From a virus: 29,768 nucleotides of DNA. The position numbers were made by a program, and so were the translations under genes. Below are positions 28,823 through 29,768 of this stretch, piece by piece (the first letter of the stretch is position 1; each line of letters starts with the position of its first letter). The notes below the pieces were generated by a model. That model worked only from the letters and a program-made list of their open reading frames with translations, was not told the origin of the DNA and made no database searches. The stretch is from positions 1 to 29,768 of the IMG/VR virus record IMGVR_UViG_3300042260_000229. One strand, 5' to 3'.

Positions 28823-29134
28823 ATGAACAAGTTTATTATCGTGTCATTGGCTTTGTTATCGCTAAACGTGTCTGCAAACTGTCAATTAATATCATCGCTG
28901 TCATCGGCTGTAATGAAGGCGCGGCAAGCGGGCGTCAGCAAAGAACATTTAGTTATGCGCGCTAGCGATGCTCCAGAAAGCATAAAGCCGCTTTATTTGG
29001 GATTGATTGATGACGCATATAAGACGCCAGTAATGAAGTCAAAAGATGATGCAGACCGAGAGGTGCGCAAATATGAAGGCGAAATGCTTGCTCTTTGCGT
29101 CGGTGGGTTGCTGAAAAACAAAAAGCCTCACTAG
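28823..29134 (+). CDS. Secreted protein on opposite strand (moron candidate)
   Basis: This 103-aa protein starts at ATG 28823, 5 bases after GGAGT. It has a clear Sec signal peptide (MNKFIIVSLALLSLNVSA, cleavage before Asn19); the residue before Cys20 is Asn, so it is not a lipoprotein. The mature part is helical and charged with Cys20 and Cys92, which could form a disulfide. It stands alone, opposite to the tail operon between tape measure and chaperone genes, with its own -10-like TAGCAT preceded by TG (28791-28796). Such genes often alter the host surface or block superinfection. No family recognised. Confidence 0.72.
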   Translation: MNKFIIVSLALLSLNVSANCQLISSLSSAVMKARQAGVSKEHLVMRASDAPESIKPLYLGLIDDAYKTPVMKSKDDADREVRKYEGEMLALCVGGLLKNKKPH

Positions 29135-29140
29135 GAGGCT
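29121..29140 (-). terminator. Terminator at the convergent moron/GT gene ends
   Basis: AGCCTC (29124-29129), loop ACTAG, GAGGCT (29135-29140); on the minus strand T5GT5 follows. The loop contains the CTAG in which both converging stop codons lie. It would stop transcription from the G/GT genes before the tape measure gene, at least in part. Confidence 0.6.
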
Positions 29141-29544
29141 CTCATCATCGCTTTCATGCGTTTGGCGTTAATCGCCTGTATTTCCTTCAGCTTGTCAGCA
29201 TCTGGAATAATCGGCGGGTCAATGGTGCTGTCTTGGCTCGTTTTGCTGTACCAACCGCAGTAGGCGTTAGACATTGCGCGTAAAGCGCCAAACTCCCACG
29301 AATCTGCATTGGTTCCTGATAAGTCAGACCACGCTTTAATCTCTGACCAGCTCAGCGGCTCAGGTCCATTGAATCCGCGAGCATACCAACCCAAATCACT
29401 AAACCAACCGGCTATATACTCACAAGGCGCTTCAGGGAGCCACGCAGCGTCACCGTAAATATCTCTGAACGTGTCGTGTGAATCCTTGTGTGGCGCATGA
29501 AGCCAGCCATAATAACCAGCCCATGCGCACAGGTCTTGCGTTAC
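29131..29544 (-). CDS. Tail assembly chaperone T-extension (made by -1 frameshift)
   Basis: This 137-codon frame opens exactly at the slippery heptamer of the G gene (GTA at 29544-29542, VTQDLCAWAGYYGWLHAP...) and stays open to TAG 29131. It has no ATG, GTG or TTG for its first 50 codons; the first start-type codon is a TTG at 29394 with no ribosome site. It is thus almost surely translated only as the tail of a G-T fusion, as in lambda gpGT. The T part recruits the tail tube subunit onto the tape measure. It is rich in Trp (WLHAP, WLPEAP, GWFSDLGWYARGF). Immediately downstream lies the tape measure region, the normal order. Confidence 0.82.
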   Translation of the reverse strand, partial: VTQDLCAWAGYYGWLHAPHKDSHDTFRDIYGDAAWLPEAPCEYIAGWFSDLGWYARGFNGPEPLSWSEIKAWSDLSGTNADSWEFGALRAMSNAYCGWYSKTSQDSTIDPPIIPDADKLKEIQAINAKRMKAMMRAS

Positions 29545-29768
29545 TTTTTTACGTAGTTGTTCCGGTCGCTGATGAACTTATCGACCTGCTCGTAAACGAC
29601 TGGGTATTTCTCGTAAAACTCAATAGCCTGCTCTTGGCTGAACTTCTCTTTGAAGTTTTCCCAGCCTTGAGTTAGCTCAGCGACAAACTCGATGTTGATT
29701 TTGCGAAGCGCTTCAACGTCAGATTCGGTTGGCAATGCGTCTTTGTGGCGTTTTTTGTTGATAACATC
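29541..29768 (-). CDS. Tail assembly chaperone G, partial (N-terminus outside window)
   Basis: The frame enters from the right edge (DVINKKRHKDALPTESDVEA...) and ends at TAA 29541, leaving 75 visible residues. It is acidic and helical (EALRKINIEFVAELTQGWEN, EQAIEFYEKYPVVYEQVDKF) like phage tail assembly chaperones that precede the tape measure gene. Internal TTG codons are not the real start because the frame stays open to the edge. The last codons are AAA AAG TAA within a slippery heptamer. Confidence 0.8.
   Translation of the reverse strand, partial: DVINKKRHKDALPTESDVEALRKINIEFVAELTQGWENFKEKFSQEQAIEFYEKYPVVYEQVDKFISDRNNYVKK
29544..29550 (-). promoter_or_regulatory. Slippery heptamer A-AAA-AAG for -1 frameshift
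   Basis: On the minus strand the codons GTA AAA AAG TAA place A-AAA-AAG in exactly the X-XXY-YYZ phase, directly before the G stop codon. A -1 slip moves the ribosome to GTA ACG CAA GAC, the T frame. This heptamer is among the most shift-prone in E. coli. No strong stimulatory hairpin was found in the next 40 bases by eye. Confidence 0.82.

Noticed and set aside
1-29768. CRISPR arrays, insertion sequences, integrase/attP
   Set aside because: No regularly spaced repeats, transposase or recombinase motifs were found on either strand.

Overview
The window is most of the genome of a tailed (siphovirus-type) bacteriophage or prophage of a Gram-negative bacterium, probably a gammaproteobacterium. 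The evidence for the phage type is an HK97-type capsid module, a 1384-residue tape measure protein preceded by a frameshifted G/GT tail chaperone pair, and a Rz/Rz1 spanin pair, which only makes sense with an outer membrane. No host gene, integrase, CI-type repressor, tRNA, rRNA, insertion sequence or CRISPR array was recognised. The map reads as a circular genome cut within the late genes. The late operon leaves the left edge inside the major capsid gene and re-enters at the right edge in the tail chaperone gene. The missing part should hold head-completion and early tail genes.

Layout. (1) 1-6213, minus strand: packaging and head genes, in transcription order terS, terL, a 59-aa gene, MuF minor head protein, DUF4055-type portal, scaffold, major capsid (partial). 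(2) 6214-6621: promoter, terminator and a gene-free stretch rich in inverted repeats. (3) 6622-8922, minus: ten tightly overlapping small early genes, several shorter than 60 codons, driven from a good sigma70-type promoter at 8952-8980. (4) 8966-9303: AT-rich DNA with two families of short repeats, a candidate replication origin. (5) 9332-11786, minus: a primase-polymerase/SF3 helicase and a Cro/YdaS-like regulator. (6) 11790-11869: divergent control region. (7) 11870-17936, plus: replication and recombination genes (coiled-coil protein, DUF2800 nuclease, DUF2815 ssDNA-binding protein, compact family B DNA polymerase, VRR-NUC nuclease, HNH endonuclease, SNF2-type helicase). (8) 17933-20377, plus: twelve mostly tiny genes (HTH, zinc-knuckle-like and single-membrane-segment proteins). 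(9) 20436-24572, minus: lysis genes (Rz, Rz1, holin, transglycosylase, papain-like peptidase) and tail-tip genes. (10) 24569-28723, minus: tape measure. (11) 28823-29134, plus: a signal-peptide gene inserted against the direction of the tail operon (a moron). (12) 29131-29768, minus: GT extension and G chaperone.

How it fits together. Two early transcripts diverge from 11786/11870 and use repeated CTTAAAA-type operator sequences. Replication would start with the AEP primase-SF3 helicase at the repeat array next to its gene, and be continued by the phage's own family B polymerase and ssDNA-binding protein. The DUF2800 and VRR-NUC nucleases and the SNF2 translocase would process DNA. HTH proteins at the end of the plus-strand early operon are candidates for switching on the minus-strand late genes, some of which share an AAGCTATACT promoter element. 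Lysis uses a holin, a transglycosylase and the two-component spanin.
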